From Voacanga thouarsii (taxonomy: Eukaryota > Streptophyta > Magnoliopsida > Gentianales > Apocynaceae): DNA of 64,000 nt. Numbering within the stretch: the first letter of the stretch is position 1; the number at the start of each line of letters is the position of its first letter. Of the stretch, positions 47,762 through 58,184 are shown in pieces. Under the pieces are notes generated by a model. It saw nothing but the letters and a program-made list of their open reading frames with translations. It searched no databases and was not told the origin of the DNA. The translations under genes were made by a program, and so were the position numbers. The stretch covers positions 1,053,001 to 1,117,000 of the forward strand of contig JANUWF010002021.1 in the NCBI GenBank assembly GCA_026120185.1, written 5' to 3'.

Positions 47762-49300
47762 TAATAGGGGCTAAATTAGTCATATTTTTCCTAGTTATTT
47801 GAGGCTATTTAGAGATACATTGTGTTCAATAACTAGTCATATTCCTTCATATTTGAGATTTTACCCATGAAATGGTCTTGTGTTCATTATTTCAGATTTT
47901 TGGGGTACACCGAAGTAAGAATGTGGCAAAACAGAGGAGAGGCGGCGTCGGCTAGGGCACTGGAACCGGCGCCGACCATGCACTGTTGACATAAATTTTG
48001 AGGGAACGAAATATTATCAAAACAGAGTAGAACAGAGTAGAACTGGTGCTGGCTCTGAAAGCTAAGGCAGCGCCAGCTGCATTCTAAAATACATTGTGCG
48101 AAATTCGGAAAAAAAAATCGGCGAACGAGTTGAGAACCAGAACATAACCGGTGTCGTCTCCGAGAGCTAAGGCGTTGCCGGTTGTGCCCTGAAGTTATGG
48201 CGGTGTTTGATTTTTCTATGTGGTTTTTGGTAATCTGTGGAGTTTTAGTATCTTCCAACTTCTACTCGACCAAGAACAGTACACCAACAAGTTTAGGCAC
48301 TTCCCAAGCCTATAAATAGATGAGAAACACAAGGAAAAAAGGGAGAATTCATTGATCATCATAGAAAATCACTCAAATCAAATAAGGAATTCTTCAAAAC
48401 AAGGAGGGTTGTGCAAGAAGGTCTTCAAAAGAAGAAGAATGAGGCTTATCTATGAGTGCTTTCTTTTACTTTGTTTTCTTTTTCTTGAACAATGATATGT
48501 CAGTTGTTTTACTGTAATTTGACATTGTTTTAGATATTCATGATTTTTAGAGTTATTTGATCTTTTAAGTGATTGTTCTTCTTGGTATTTAATTACTCGT
48601 GCCTATTACGAGAGTGATTGGTTGTTTCTTTCTATTAACTTGCTTGAAAAAGAGGTTGATGGTGGTTTCAATTCATTAGTTTCATATTCATTGGCTGTTA
48701 ACTTGCTAGACCAAAGAGGTTAATTGCTAAGGATTGAGTAATTAAAGGTTAATTGATGTCTGCCAGACCAAGAATCATTAGCTAATTTCATACTTTAAAT
48801 TTTCCAGACCAAGGAAATTTAATTAAGGATTATTTTAATACATCTTTTGAGTGAATTAGTTGAGACAGACCAAGTGATACTAATATATCTAGAGGATAGT
48901 GATTTCATGGATTGACTATCGAAGTGAATCTACCTTTATCATTCATGATGCGAAGAGAATAATTAGTTATGATAATTGTTGGGTACTTTAAGTTCATGTT
49001 TGTTAAAATAATGGTTTAAGTTACATACTTCTCCATCCTTGACATGTAAATATTTTTATTTTTATTTTCTTTTGTTTTATTTTATTTCTTTTTCACTTTA
49101 TCGAGTCGATTAAATAATGAAAGAAATGTGATTAATGTATACTTGTTCCTAGAGCATCAACACTCATTTGAATCCTATGCTCTGTTAATGATGAGTATGC
49201 TTGCTCATATGTGTAATTTAGGGTTAACGTTTTAATTTGAACTTGATTGGGAATGTATTTATTTTTATATAATTTTTTATACCCAAATCCAAACACATTA
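47762..49300 (+). repeat. Ath-6 3' LTR
   Basis: A 1539-bp LTR. It starts TAATAGGGGCTAAATTAG (TG changed to TA) and ends AAACACATTA. TATA box at 48311-48318. Closely similar to the 5' LTR by eye. Confidence 0.92.
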
Positions 49301-50007
49301 GCGAGAGTTGAGTACTTAGTCGGGGTAGGCTGGTAATACTAGTCTTGAAGAGTTAGAGTAAGTCTTTTGACAGAAAACCACTTCCAAAAGTTGAACTCTG
49401 CTTAAAGGGGTGATAATACAACATAGTCAGTCCAGTCCGAGCTAGCATGTTAGTCCATATGGACTTTGTTTTTTCGGACTGGACAACCGGTGTGTTGGGT
49501 GTAAAGATGGAGGAGTATCTCACCTTAGTGGGCAGATCACCCACTGCCCAGTGTTGAACAGTTACACTGGGATGCTATCATCATTGTCATCATGATATGG
49601 ACTTTATAATGTTATTGAATCATTGTAATCCCAACTTGATTTTGTTGTGATGATGAATGGATGGCTTATTGAGAATTATTTTGAATATGATGTACATTGT
49701 TCCACTTAATGACTGTTTATTGATGAAAGTTGACTTGCAAGCATATTTTGTGGTTTTTGATAAACCTGCATACACAAAATATTTATAGTGTCATTCACAC
49801 ATACGGGACTTACTGAGATGGCAATCTCGTGCTGTTTTATATCATGTGTTTCAGGGAAGTGCTTTTATTGAGCAGGTTAGATGAATAAGAGCTGGAAGTT
49901 CATTTTATTTTATTTTTGGCTTTGTATTTCTTTTGAGAGATGACTGCTTGTTTTGAATTTCAAACTTGTATAAATTTGGGGTTTTAGATGTAATAAGATT
50001 ATTGTTT

Positions 50008-51712
50008 TGTTAGGAATTCTTGTCATGTAAATACAGTTGCGCAGTGGAATAAAATAAAGAATTCCCCACCGAGGATCTCATTTATGCGTAAAAGGAATAG
50101 AAATGGGTAAAAAAAATACCTGTGAATGAAAATTTTTCCTTCTTTGTTCATGGGGCGATCCAGAAATCTCCAAGCACGTCTCCTCTATCGTTCCCTCCAA
50201 GTGATTAACTCTCGAGGTTAGAGATTTCTCTAATAGAAATCCACACAAGAATCGTGCTCAAGAACACGCTTGGATTTTTGTGCTAGCAAAATCCTTGGTG
50301 GCTAGAGCATATTTCTTCGTTCAGAAGAAGTGTACAGAGATAGCTCTTGGTTTTCTAAAAAAAAGCCTTCTGTATATTTTTAAATTCGTCAATCTCATGG
50401 ACTCCATATATCAAATATATATTTCGTCCATTTTATCTTGGCCAACAGAATCCATATTGCATATGAATTCTTTATTACCAATTATCATTATGAATTTAGT
50501 TAATTACAACGTAGTCCATAAATTATAACTAATTATAATTTGACCATAATAACTTCTTCTTTTCACAATCAACCTAGTAATATTATCAAATAACAACATG
50601 AGAACTCAATTCTCTATTGTGTGTGACCTATTAGGTTTTTCGGTCTTTTGGTAGCAAAATATGAATTAATCTATACATCTCTAGGATTAATAATCTTTAA
50701 TAATTTTAGAATTAACTTATTAATTCTAATAAGGATTGGTTTATTAATTCTCTAATTAATAAATCCATGTTAAGTAGATTATGAGCAGTATGTAGAAACA
50801 TGACCACCCAAAAGTCAAGAAAGTCAAGTAGCTTGACATAAACCTTTCAATAGTAAATAACAGTGCAATAAATAAAGCACCATACAACATCTCATTCGGT
50901 TTGGAGTATGGAATTAGGGACAAGTCCTTCCAGAAAAATAAATTTATTCTGGTTCGAATATTTTAGTACCTATTCCAGGAACCCACTACTCTATATGTGT
51001 ATTAATTGGAACTATTTTCAATACACAATCACCTTAGCCAAGGATTTTAAGAGTAGTAATTCCTACAAGTGTCCGTGAGATATTCGCTCCTACCATTAGG
51101 AGTGGTGAATCCTTTATTAACCCTCTCAACTAATTTCGGTTACCTCATATTGCACCCAATTCTATCCCGTAGGAGGCCCTCGATCTGGCTCCAAAGATTG
51201 GAATCAAAGTACGATACTCAGTAAACAAAGTACCTTGGAGATCTCAAGTCTAAGGATACTTGTACGTTTGCTATATCGAGATTTCATCACTGGTACTAAA
51301 TAGTTATTTATATGATTATCTCATAGCTTGGTCAACCAATATACTTATTCTAATACCAAGCATTCACGTATTAACTTTGAATATGTCAAAACTCGCAGAT
51401 ATAAGAACTACTGCCTGATCAAATCAAGAAGTCTAACATGTGCTAGTCTTAATGAATTAATGATGTCATATCTCATTAATACCACGACTAGGGATAATTT
51501 TAAGTACTACCACTATATAATGTAGTAGGAATCTCACATCATGATGATTATCATGATTTTCTTAACACGGTGTTGTACTAGGGACTTTATCTAATAGTTA
51601 TTTTCTATGAAATTAAAGAAAATAAACTGAAAGATAAATAATACATTGTATTATAAAATAAATGTTAGATATACATAGTACAAGTGATTACCTCTAGGGT
51701 ACAACACTAACA
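50008..51712 (-). mobile_element. Cop-4: solo LTR, copia type
   Basis: A 1705-bp LTR in minus orientation (TGTTAGTGTTGTACCCTAGA starts at 51712; the end AATTCCTAACA is at 50008). Target duplication TGTTT (50003-50007) and CGTTT (51713-51717) differs at one base. The interior is gone. Frames at 50280-50528 and 51328-51525 are not recognisable proteins. Confidence 0.92.
50013..50065 (-). other. Terminal hairpin of Cop-4 LTR
   Basis: A 9-bp perfect inverted repeat (GGAATTCTT at 50013-50021, AAGAATTCC at 50057-50065) ends exactly five bases before the LTR terminus, as in Cop-2, but with a different stem sequence and a 35-base loop. Confidence 0.72.
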
Positions 51713-51825
51713 CGTTTTATTTTATTTGGACGTTTTTCTTTTGTACCTCATTATAAAGACCTCTGGTCTATTGGATGGGGTGGCATCCCCATTCTTTTTA
51801 GGTATGTAGGTAGCGAGGTATTACA

Positions 51826-52397
51826 ATACTACCCAGCTAATCCAAGGAAAGTTCGAATTTCAGTTATACTTTTCGATTGCTTCCAATTTGAAATAGATTC
51901 GACCTTTGCTAGATCTACCTTGATTCCAACTTTAGATATCACATGCCCAATAAATGCTATTGAATCTAGCCAGAATTCATATTTGCTAAACTTAGCAAAG
52001 AGTTTGTGCTCCTTTAACTTCTCCAACACTAGCTTCAAATGCTCGGCATGTTCCTCGGGAGTTTTAGAGTAAACTAAAATATCATCAATAAACACAACTA
52101 CAAACTTATCTAGGTATAGCTGAAAAACTCAGTGCATGAGATCCATGAAGATGGCAAGTGCATTGGTAACTCCAAATGGCATCACCACGAACTCGTAGTG
52201 TCCATGCCTAGTATTAAAGGCCATCTTGGATATGTCCTCCTCTTTAATCTGCACTTGATAATAGCCTTGTCGGAGATCGAACTTGGAAAAGTAACAAGAC
52301 CCTTGCAATTGATCGAATAGCTTATCAATCAAAGGCAAGGGCTACTTGTTGTTAATCGTGAGGTTATTCAAACCTCTATAGTCTATGCACAATCGTG
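51826..52397 (-). pseudogene. Chr-5 reverse transcriptase, central part
   Basis: Reads RLCIDYRGLNNLTINNK, then TAG where Tyr is usual, [42 protein letters not shown] and the catalytic FIDDILVYS, then [10 protein letters not shown] and RTFLGLAG, which continues at 35900 beyond Chr-6. One stop also separates the two open pieces near 52100. The N-terminal edge ends at about 52397 against Chr-7 LTR sequence. Confidence 0.9.
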
Positions 52398-53955
52398 AGG
52401 ACTTTTGGGTCACTTAAATTATAATAATTCTCCGATACAAATGTATACTTGAAAGGCCTTCTTCTCATTAATTGTGAGACAGGATCATATTTTATCCTGG
52501 GAAAGCATTAATGTTCCTTTTATGAAAGGATTTTTGGCAAAATGTGAGTTATGAATATTATGGAATTATAATTGGGATTTCTTGAATTCAATTCTTTCTT
52601 TTGGATTAGAATTTTAGAATTCTTGAGTAATACTCTTTTGAATCGGGTATCCTTCAAAAGGCAAAAATACCATTGGGAACTCACTTTATTGTATGAAAAG
52701 GACTTTTTTTTTTTTTAATCCTTTTTCACTGTAGTTTTGGAAAATAATCTCTCGGTATGAGATTAGCTTTTGGAAAATGGTATTTTAACCCTGAAAACTA
52801 TTTTATTCGTATTCCTTTGGGAATAATATAATTAATTGGCCTTGTGAGCCAATGGAATTAATCAACTGGTCTTGTGAGCCAATAAGAACAATTTCTAGAA
52901 AATGATATTTTGGCCCTAGAAAATATTTTATTAGTATTCCTTCGGGAATGGATATTTATTTGGCCTTGTGAGACAGTGGAATTAGACTAGTCTTGTTAAC
53001 CAGTGGAAATGTTGTGTACTCAACAAGAGCTGATCTTTGTACTCGCTCACGTTAGAGGTAGACGACCCTAAGTAACTTAGCAAGTTCTAGGGATTGTCTT
53101 AATCTAAATAGGGCGGTAGGACATTGGAAATGACTGAGGACTTATCGGATGGGTTGGTAAGTTCCTAGTTGACCCTTGCTCCCTCTCGTTGGAGGAACGA
53201 TGCTGAAATGGATCCCCCGCACGTAAGCAAGCAATAAATTATAACCCATACCCCCTCTCCTGTAAGGAATAGATGGTGATCCGAAAGCGTATGAATCTAA
53301 TAAATTAGGTAAAGTGTACCAACATATCTACCTTTTCTGCAATGCATAGTTGAGTGCTATAGGCTTGTGTCTATAGTGCAACAAGATTGTGATGTCGAAG
53401 ATGAAGACTTGTGAGCTTTGCACGTAGGCTAACCTTCTATTGAGAGAAGTTTTGCATTTTTGAAATTAGTGTAATGATATTGAATCGAACTTGATTTTCC
53501 AAAACATGACTGAATTCTAAATAAGCTCTTTTTAGAATGTTTTGGAATTGTTTTATGGAGAAAAATGCAATACTTTCCCATAATGGTTTTATAAAGTCAT
53601 AGCTAATAACACATTTATCTGTTTGTTTATAAATCACTAGCACACACGAGACTCACTGGATGATTTTCACTCACAAAGTGTATTATTTATCTTAAAATTT
53701 TAGGAATCAAAGGTACAGTGGAAGCTCGGTAGATTCCCAACAGTTCATGTTGCATCTTGGATTGATTGTGATATGAATAATTGTACTTGAGACCATATTT
53801 TGTGGGACTTTCTACAAAGAATAAAAGATATTTTGGAAAATTTTTTGCTGTGCATATGTTAAGTTAGTTTTAAAGACCTTTTGTCTAGACAACCGCACGG
53901 GACGACATCGCATAAAGTTATAGCTCACTATGCCATAGAAATGTGGGTTGTTACA
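52398..53955 (+). repeat. Chr-7 5' LTR, 3' portion
   Basis: Matches 60383-61836 of the Chr-7 3' LTR nearly throughout, then adds about 105 bp lost from that copy, ending GGGTTGTTACA at 53955. The first half is missing. It joins Chr-5 RT at about 52397. It contains four CTTGTGAGCCA-like repeats (52836-53001). A block GACGACCCTAAGTAACTTAGCAAG and the TGCTCCCTCTCGTTGGAGG block mark the family. Confidence 0.85.
52836..53001. repeat. CTTGTGAGCCA repeats in Chr-7 LTR
   Basis: The motif GGCCTTGTGAGCCAATGGAA recurs in variant form at about 52839, 52867, 52960 and 52986. The same series occurs at about 60819-60990 in the 3' LTR, so it is a property of the family. Confidence 0.65.
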
Positions 53956-53957
53956 AA

Positions 53958-53970
53958 TGGTATCAGAGCA
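53958..53970 (+). other. Chr-7 primer binding site
   Basis: TGGTATCAGAGCA two bases after the LTR end; tRNA-Met type with the last base changed. Confidence 0.88.
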
Positions 53971-54456
53971 TAGCAGAACCCATAGTAAAGTTTCTGGTGG
54001 AGAATAGCTGAGCCTCTACGGGACATAACGGAGTCCATCATAGTATGTAGGTTTATAGAGAACAATGAATTTTATAGAGTTAGATATTAAAGTAACTGGA
54101 ATATATGAATTTAGGGTATTTAGGTTGGATATAATCCTTTCTGATGAGTCAAAAGAAGTGGAAGTTGAATTATTTTTGATGTTTTCGAAAAAAGTCTATT
54201 ATCCTAAATTCTGGTAACAGCAAAAAGATTGAGGACAGAAATGCCTCAAAATCCATATATTGAGTCAATATTTATTGGCTTTGAATCTCCAGTCTTGGAA
54301 TCAATAGTGATGAAATGAAGAGTAGAGAATTTCATACTCAAGGAGCTTATATTTACAGTTGGATGAAAATTGTGTAGATAAGGATATGCACACTTGTGTA
54401 ATACTTTAGTAGTATATTTTGACCCTTAGAAACTCTGTTTTATCGTAATACATAAC

Positions 54457-54560
54457 GGAAGGTGATCGAACGAGCACTAATGCAGTGGATCCCATCAGAA
54501 CTCCGAAGTTAAGCGTGTTTGGGCTAGAGAAATCCTCAGATAGGTGACCTCCTAAGAAGT
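54457..54560 (+). pseudogene. 5S rRNA-like stretch inside Chr-7
   Basis: About 104 bases follow plant 5S rRNA from its 5' end: AGCACTAATGCA, GGATCCCATCAGAACTCCG, AGTTAAGCGTGT and GGTGACCTCCT are all in the right order and spacing. The last roughly 16 bases of 5S are absent, and one extra base lies near the start. The internal Pol III promoter parts corresponding to box A (AGTTAAGCGTG) and box C (AGATAGGTGACCTCC) are well kept, whereas 70-82 is scrambled (GAGAAATCCTC). The insert lies 500 bp after the primer site, in element orientation. It is too diverged to be a working ribosomal gene. Confidence 0.9.
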
Positions 54561-54785
54561 AATTATAGAAGTTGAAAGGAAATAATTTGGAGTAATCTAA
54601 GGAAAGAAGAAGAATTTATATCTATAATGATGCTAACACACAGAAAGAATTAGATAGAGATTATCTGAGGATAATATATGTCAAAATGTATTGTTGAGGT
54701 AAAAAGATATGTGAGTTATTTAAGAAATGCATGTTTACATGAGCGAAGTAGCATTACCCTTTTCTGATGTCATATATGTAAGAAA

Positions 54786-54790
54786 TACAT

Positions 54791-54861
<71 letters not shown>
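54786..54861. repeat. Compound microsatellite (CATA)n(CA)n(TA)n
   Basis: CATA units (54788-54806) run into CA dinucleotides to about 54842 and then TA dinucleotides to about 54861. Confidence 0.97.
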
Positions 54862-54862
<1 letters not shown>

Positions 54863-54906
54863 GTTTATTCGGTGTTTCCTGAAGTAGGTCTGAGTAGGAG
54901 AAGAAG

Positions 54907-55400
54907 ATGCCACGAAAGGTTACCTATAGTGTTACTAGAAACCGAGAAAAAGGGGATGCAGCTGATAGTTTTGGAAATACTACTTCCAAAATAGAAATAA
55001 AACCTCACGGGAATGAAATGACAATAAACATTACAAAATATTGTCGTGATATTTTCGCATGTGATTGGAACCCCAAAACAAACTAAATAATATCCAGAAG
55101 TAGAAATGGACTGTGTTGGAGGTTGATTTCTAAAAGTCTCCCCCCTTTTCAATTTTGTAAATGAAGGAATCAAGGACGAAAGGCTAAGGTTCGGATAGAT
55201 AAAGTGGAGAATCTCCTTATAAATCTGAAACAAGTGAAGGAAAATGAGGTACATCTTGCTGTCATTAGCCTTCAAGACCCATTCAAGACTGATGGATTAA
55301 GGAAAAAAGGAAAATCGGGAATTTTTGTATAGAGAATGGACTTGGATGGAATTCTGGGAAGAATTTGAAAAGGAATTTGTAAACCCATTAAATAACTGAG
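54907..55400 (+). pseudogene. Chr-7 gag remnant
   Basis: A possible start at ATG 54907 (MPRKVTYSVTRNREKGD) is followed by many stops. At about 55330-55395 a capsid-like segment REWTWMEFWEEFEKEF resembles the WTWEEFKREF motif of plant gypsy gag. No zinc knuckle or protease site could be found before RT, so the C-terminal gag and protease have been deleted or are beyond recognition. Confidence 0.55.
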
Positions 55401-55423
55401 CAAAAAAAAAAAAAAAAAAAAAA
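55401..55423. repeat. Poly(A) run of 23
   Basis: An uninterrupted A run between gag-like and RT sequence of Chr-7, at the place where gag C-terminus and protease are missing. Confidence 0.95.
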
Positions 55424-55479
55424 GGAATCCCAAAATTTTAAACATGAAATAAAAACAATTGGAATGTATGCTGTTGAGT

Positions 55480-56330
55480 TTATGCAATTATCTAGATATT
55501 GTCCTTCAATAGTACAAACTGAATTAAATGCAAGAATTGTTAGAGTAAGGATTTGTTCGGCCAAATACTTCTTCTTGCGGAGCACTAGTATTATTTATTA
55601 AGAAAAAAAATGACCCACTGCAAATGTATAGATTATTAGGGATTAAATTCAGTGAGGATGAAGAATAAATATTCATTGCCTACAGTTGATGAATCATTTC
55701 GTCAACTGCAAGGGGCAGGATATTTTTCTAAACTAGATTTGAGGCAGGGATATTATTAAGTCCGGGTTCGAGAGAAGGACATGCCGAAAATTGCATTCAA
55801 TACACGATATGGACATTTTAAATTTGTAGTGATGTTGTTTAATGTTACCAACACTCCCGCTACTTTTATGGAATTGATGCATTGGATATTTCAATCATTT
55901 CTAGACAGTTTTGTTATCATTTTTGTAGATGATATCTTGGTATATTCAGTGAATTCTCAAGAGCATGAGAAACACCTTTGGAAGGTATTGGAGAAGTTAT
56001 GGGAAACTAAATTCTATGCCAAGTGTAGTGAGTGTGAATTCTGGTTGTAGGGGGTAGCATTCTAAGGACATGTAATTTCCAAGAAAGGGATTACGGTCTA
56101 TTCTACTAAAGTTGATGCAGTAACAAACTGGAACTGTCCTGAGAACCTAATCGAAATACTATGTTTTCTAGGATTGATAGGATATTATAGGAAATTTATT
56201 GAGGAATTTTTAAAGATAGCTTCACCTTTGACTCAGCTTACTCAAAAGAAAGTCCCTTATGTTTGGATAGAGAAATGTGAGTAGAATTTCCAAGGGTTGA
56301 AATAGAGATTAGCAATGCCCCCCTTTTGGC
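55480..56330 (+). pseudogene. Chr-7 reverse transcriptase, broken
   Basis: Starts with a QELLE-GFVRPNTSSCGALVLF-type segment with a stop. The frame then breaks at the IDYR region (about 55620-55680). The open piece 55781-56050 has MPKIAFNTRYGHFKFVVM, TPATFMELMHWIF and the catalytic FVDDILVYS. After 56050 come a GHVISKKG-like segment and LIGYYRKFI. Several stops throughout. The order matches Chr-5 RT. Confidence 0.9.
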
Positions 56331-56680
56331 CTTACCCGTTAAGGACAAACCCTATGAAGTATATACTGATGTATCGAATGAAGGATTAGGAAGAGTATTG
56401 ATGAAGGAAAGTACCCCATGCATGACCTAGAGTTGGCAACAATTGTATTTGCTTTAAAGAAGTGGAGACATTATTTATATGGAGCTGAATTTGAAATTTT
56501 TACTGACCATAAGAGTTTAAAATACGTCTTCACTTAGAAGGATCTAAATGTGAGGCAACGTGGATAGATAGAATTCTTGGAAGAATTCTGATGTCTAATT
56601 AAGTATCATCTTAGGAAAGTGAATACAGTGGCAGATGCTTTAAGTTGGAAAGTTAACTTGTCCGCTCTCCGGATGGTGTT
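56331..56680 (+). pseudogene. Chr-7 RNase H, broken
   Basis: [13 protein letters not shown] carries the first Asp. After an indel near 56410, [22 protein letters not shown] carries the Glu, and [14 protein letters not shown] carries the next Asp. A VADAL-like end follows near 56635. Multiple stops. Confidence 0.85.
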
Positions 56681-56849
56681 GTTCCAGAATTGGAAACGTT
56701 TACAGTTGAAGGATGGATAAGAACGAGTAATACTTCGGTCTAAACTTCTTTTCAACAATAATTAAAGGAAGATCAAGACAAAAATGAAGAACTACAAAAG
56801 ATGCTGCAAAAGAAACGGACAAAAAGAATGGTAATTTTTGAAAGGGTGA

Positions 56850-57790
56850 TGATGAGATTTTCTATTATTGAGATTGGTACTACATTCCACGAGACAAATT
56901 GCGATAAAACAAGATGTTTTGTAAGAAGCACATCACAGTAAGTACACTATCCACCCAGGAGCAGGAAAGATGTATCAAGACTTAAAGTAATGTTATTCGT
57001 AGATTGGAGTGAAGAAGGATATCTCAGAAGTCGTAGCCTGATGCTTGACTTGTCAATAGGTGAAAGCTGACCTGGAAGTTTATGGCTACCATTACCTACC
57101 CTATCTTGGAAATAGGATGAAATCACCATAGATTCTTTAACGGAATTACCTATGGTGGATCAGTTAACTAAATCCGCTCATTTCATTCCTATCAATCAAT
57201 GGGACTCCTTGGAAAAGTTGAGCAAAAAATATATGGAAGAAATAATCGGAATACATGGAGTACCCTCTAGCATTATATTCAATCGAGATCCTATATGTAC
57301 TTCAAAATTTTGGAATAAGTTACAACAGATGTATGAAACAAGAATGAAGTTCAGTACTGTGGCACATCCACAAACGGATGGACAAATTGAGCGGGTAAAT
57401 AGAATTTTGGAAGACGTGTTATCAGCATCCACTTTAGATTTTAGAACTATGTGGATTGATAACTTGGCATATAGAGAGTTTGCAAATAAAAATAGTTATC
57501 AATCAACAATTAGAATGGCCCCATTTGAAGCTTTGTATGCGAGAAAATGCCAGTCGCCATTGTTTTAGGAAAGTTTGGGATGGAGATCGGATAAGTAGGA
57601 TGCTTTTGATCTTGAAGAGGTACATCAGGCAGAAGAATTAATCAAATCCATGCTAGAAGCTGCTCAAAGTCGGCAAAGAGTTATGCTGATCAATATAGAA
57701 GAAATTTGGAGTTTGTGAAAGGAGATCAAGTATTCCTGAAGTTGACTCCACAACAATGATTAGGAGACAGAAGGCAAGAGAAAAAGTTGG
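56850..57790 (+). pseudogene. Chr-7 integrase, broken
   Basis: The zinc region is badly worn (56900-57080). The core is best seen in 57152-57568: VDQLTKSAHFIPI with the first Asp, IFNRDPICTSKFW with the second, and HPQTDGQIERVNRILED with the Glu, then NSYQSTIRMAPFEALYARKC. After 57568 the frame is broken again, with a YADQYRRNLEF-like segment near 57690. Confidence 0.88.
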
Positions 57791-58140
57791 CACCTAGATA
57801 TACTAGACCGTTTCCTATTATTGAAAAGATTGGATGAGTAGCCTATTCACAAGAGTTACTGATAGAGCTACAAGGTATTCATGATGTATTTCATGTCTCC
57901 TAACTTCGAAAGTACATAGCCGATCCTGTACATGTTTTGAATGAAGAACCTGTTAAGACGACTCCAAATTTGAAGTATGAAGAAAAGCCTATTAGGATTT
58001 TAGAGTATGCTAAAAAGAAATTATGGAATAAAATAATTCCACTGGTGAAAGTATTATGGAATCATCATCCTGTACAAAATGCTATATGTGAAACAGAAAC
58101 GAAGATGCGGGATAAATATCTAGATTTATTTCAAGAATGA
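57791..58140 (+). pseudogene. Chr-7 integrase C-terminus and chromodomain-like tail
   Basis: Around 57800-57930 is a worn RYTRPFPIIEKIG and IHDVFHVS-like segment. The open piece 57937-58140 reads KYEEKPIRILEYAKKKLWNKIIPLVKVLWNHHPVQNA in part, and ends in MRDKYLDLF. LVKVLWNHH is the hallmark of the chromovirus tail. It ends at TGA 58138-58140. Confidence 0.88.
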
Positions 58141-58173
58141 ATGACTTTTTTGGACGATTTTTTTTTTTTTTAA

Positions 58174-58184
58174 ATAGGGGAGAT
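58174..58184 (+). other. Chr-7 polypurine tract
   Basis: ATAGGGGAGAT directly before the 3' LTR. Confidence 0.75.

Larger units (their letters stand above)
40043..49300 (+). mobile_element. Ath-6: Athila-like gypsy element, full length but decayed
   Basis: 5' LTR 40043-41530, tRNA-Asp-type primer site, shortened gag, protease, RT, RNase H, integrase, 1.8 kb 3' noncoding region, polypurine tract and 3' LTR 47762-49300. Target duplication GTGAG (40038-40042) and GCGAG (49301-49305) differs at one base. No envelope-like frame was found after integrase. It is inserted in Chr-6. Confidence 0.94.
35901..51825 (+). mobile_element. Chr-6: solo chromovirus LTR, interrupted by Ath-5, Ath-6 and Cop-4
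   Basis: Starts TGTAATACCCCAACTTAAC at 35901 and ends GGTATTACA at 51825. Target duplication GTACT (35896-35900) and ATACT (51826-51830) differs at one base. Chr-6 segments are 35901-38244, 39781-40042, 49306-50007 and 51718-51825, about 3.4 kb in all. No interior or second LTR exists. Removing it rejoins the RT motif LAGYYRRF of Chr-5 exactly, which confirms the boundaries. Confidence 0.93.
23880..52397 (-). mobile_element. Chr-5: chromovirus gypsy element, 3' LTR to RT, heavily interrupted
   Basis: Minus orientation: 3' LTR at the left (23880-33806), polypurine tract, then pol pieces back to RT. It is interrupted by the MITE with Ath-4, and by Chr-6 with its nested contents. It ends abruptly at about 52397 within the RT N-terminal part; gag, primer site and 5' LTR are absent. 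Integrase follows RT and RNase H, which marks Ty3/gypsy. A chromodomain-like C-terminus and tRNA-Met-type family context suggest the Tekay/Del group. Confidence 0.88.

Noticed and set aside
54786..54861. CRISPR or satellite array
   Set aside because: It is a plain dinucleotide and tetranucleotide microsatellite. No spaced repeat arrays occur in the window.
54457..55423. A 5S-headed SINE ending in the 23-A run
   Set aside because: Sequence between the two contains gag-like coding remnants of Chr-7 and a microsatellite, and no target duplication was found around the pair.
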